From: Loripinus fragilis
Lineage: Eukaryota > Mollusca > Bivalvia > Lucinida > Lucinidae
Direction: 5' to 3'
DNA: 64,000 nt
Assembly (NCBI GenBank): GCA_964019695.1
Contig: OZ026520.1
Location: 29,794,120 to 29,858,119, forward strand
Part shown: piece after piece, positions 62,815 through 64,000 of the stretch
Layout of the letters: the number at the start of each line of letters is the position of its first letter
How positions within the stretch are numbered: position 1 is the first letter of the stretch
The notes under the pieces: generated by a model
The model's database searches: none
Told to the model about the DNA's origin: nothing
What the model saw: the letters and a program-made list of their open reading frames with translations, nothing else
Position numbers and translations under genes: made by a program

Positions 62815-63413
62815 ATCATATGAATCATTACGGGCTCCTTGATCAGCAAGGGACCATATAAATTATAATCTTTCTCCCAGGTCGGCAAGGGACCATATAA
62901 ATAATAATCTTGCTCCCAGGTCGGCAAGTGACCATATAAATTATAATCTTTCTCCCAGGTTGGCAAGGGACCATATAAATAATAATCTTGCTCCCAGGTC
63001 GGCAAGGGATCATATACATTGTAAATAATAATCTTGCTCCCAGATCGGCAAGTGACCATATAAATAATAATCTTGCTCCCAGGTCGGCAAGTGACCATAT
63101 AAATAATAATCTTGCTCCCAGGTCGGCAAGTGACCATATAAATAATAATCTTGCTCCACGGTCCGCAAGGGACCATATAAATAATAATCTTGCTCCCAGG
63201 TCGGCAAGTGACCATATAAATAATAGCTTGTTCCTCGGTCAGCAAGGGACCATATAAATAATAGTGCTTGCTCCTTGGTCAGCAAGGGACCATATGAATA
63301 ATAGCTTGTTCCTCGGTCAGCAAGGGACCTTATAAATAATAATGCTTGCTCCTCGGTCGGCAAGGGACCTTATAAATAATAATGCTTGCTCCTCGGTCAG
63401 CAAGGGACCATAT
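62815..63413 (+). repeat. 39-bp minisatellite, ~15 copies, two subtypes
   Basis: The unit reads 'aataatcttgctcccaggtc' then 'ggcaagtgaccatataaat'. After about 63,225 it switches to a 'ttgctcctcggtcagcaagg' subtype of 37-40 bp. One unit near 63,005-63,025 carries an extra 'acattgtaa' segment. As 39 is 13 codons, frames stay open on both strands (a YLYGPLPTWEQDY-type repeat on the minus strand); I treat these as artefacts. Confidence 0.92.
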
Positions 63414-64000
63414 ATTCACAATTACATAAAGCAGGTTTTCTCATGACGAGGGTCATCTGTAAACTTGTTTACAAATCACAGAGTATACGAGAAAGGGAAT
63501 ATTAATTCAAAGGAAAGTATATGAATAGGTCAACTTTCTGTGAAATCAAGTACATGTATATATAATGGGCTTTTTTAAAAGGCCAGGTATATGATTGATA
63601 CTGCCTCGCACACCCGTACCAAAATTACCCCAGAGTTACCCCTCCCCCCCACGAGTCTCTTTATATGTATATTGCCTGTTTCTGGCTGAAGCTACTTCGC
63701 CTTTCATTCTGTTCATCTTATTTCTCTGACTTTTTTCAGTTTGATGAGCATTGTAATGTTTCAGATTTTTAGAGTTTTATCAGCACCATCTTCCACTGCC
63801 TCATTTCTCACACTTTTCTAACAGCAGCATATTTCCTAGTCAAGATTCTTTGCGCATGTACTTTTAGCCACATTATGAGAAAAACTGTTTATGCCATATG
63901 ACGGATCTTACGCATGGGCCTACTGCATCAATCTTTTGAAATAGAAAAACACAAAGGTCGTGGTACATCTATAGGTATCAGCGACATGTTTATTTGTAGA
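63414..64000. other. Non-coding stretch to the window edge
   Basis: No open frame or repeat recognised; C-rich 'cccctcccccccac' near 63,640. Confidence 0.35.

Noticed and set aside
62799..63363. Frames with a YLYGPLPTWEQDY-type repeat and, on the other strand, 'NNLAPRSASDHI'
   Set aside because: The 39-bp minisatellite is 13 codons long, so frames stay open on both strands by arithmetic.

Overview
The window looks like non-coding, repeat-dominated nuclear DNA from an animal. The best guess is a bivalve mollusc (clam-like). Evidence: AT-rich sequence, tRNA-derived SINEs, many short terminal-inverted-repeat (TIR) elements, dispersed hairpins built on a 'gatcaga...tctgatct' core and a 'TTTGAGCC...GGCTCAAA' element of the kind I associate with clam genomes, and a TTAGGG-type telomeric motif inside one satellite. 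The species call is inference. No bacterial-type gene or operon was seen.

Layout. (1) 1-634 holds the 3' end of one protein-coding gene, a proline- and serine-rich, internally repeated tail, followed by a short 3' UTR. (2) About 0.9-8.3 kb is intergenic or intronic DNA packed with miniature inverted-repeat elements, hairpins, local tandem duplications and two SINE copies. (3) 8.34-52.69 kb, about 44 kb or 69% of the window, is one composite satellite domain made of three unrelated tandem families: A (about 125-130 bp), B (about 52 bp) and C (51 bp). Their order is mirror-like: A(+) 8.3-13.4, B(+) 13.4-18.4, C(+) 18.4-37.1 | C(-) 37.1-38.6, B(+ then -) 38.6-47.9, a CAA-rich tract 47.9-48.5, A(-) 48.5-52.7. 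Inside C, 51-bp monomers form a 713-bp higher-order repeat (about 5.5 copies) and larger duplications with 1.9-2.15 kb lags; diverged monomers lie on both sides of that core. (4) 52.7-64 kb is mostly unique, gene-poor sequence with two SINEs, a promoter-like cluster, a candidate first exon, several tandem duplications, a hAT-like non-autonomous transposon (60,982-62,277) and a 39-bp minisatellite.

The most interesting candidate is the mirrored A-B-C|C-B-A domain. Five sequence observations support real inverted-duplication history rather than chance order: A and C are each reversed on the right; both A arrays carry the same variant at their outer edges; the two B orientations carry the same non-satellite spacer, in mirror image, at 42.66 and 45.30 kb; a short inverted patch inside B(+) copies a specific stretch of B(-); and C changes strand head-to-head at one point. 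Each A monomer also carries nearly two telomere units (CCTAACCCTAA). I cannot tell whether this is a centromere, a heterochromatic knob or a subtelomeric relic.

Most open frames in the window are by-products of tandem repetition and are not annotated as genes. Coordinates of repeat boundaries are estimates by eye, good to about 10-20 bp.
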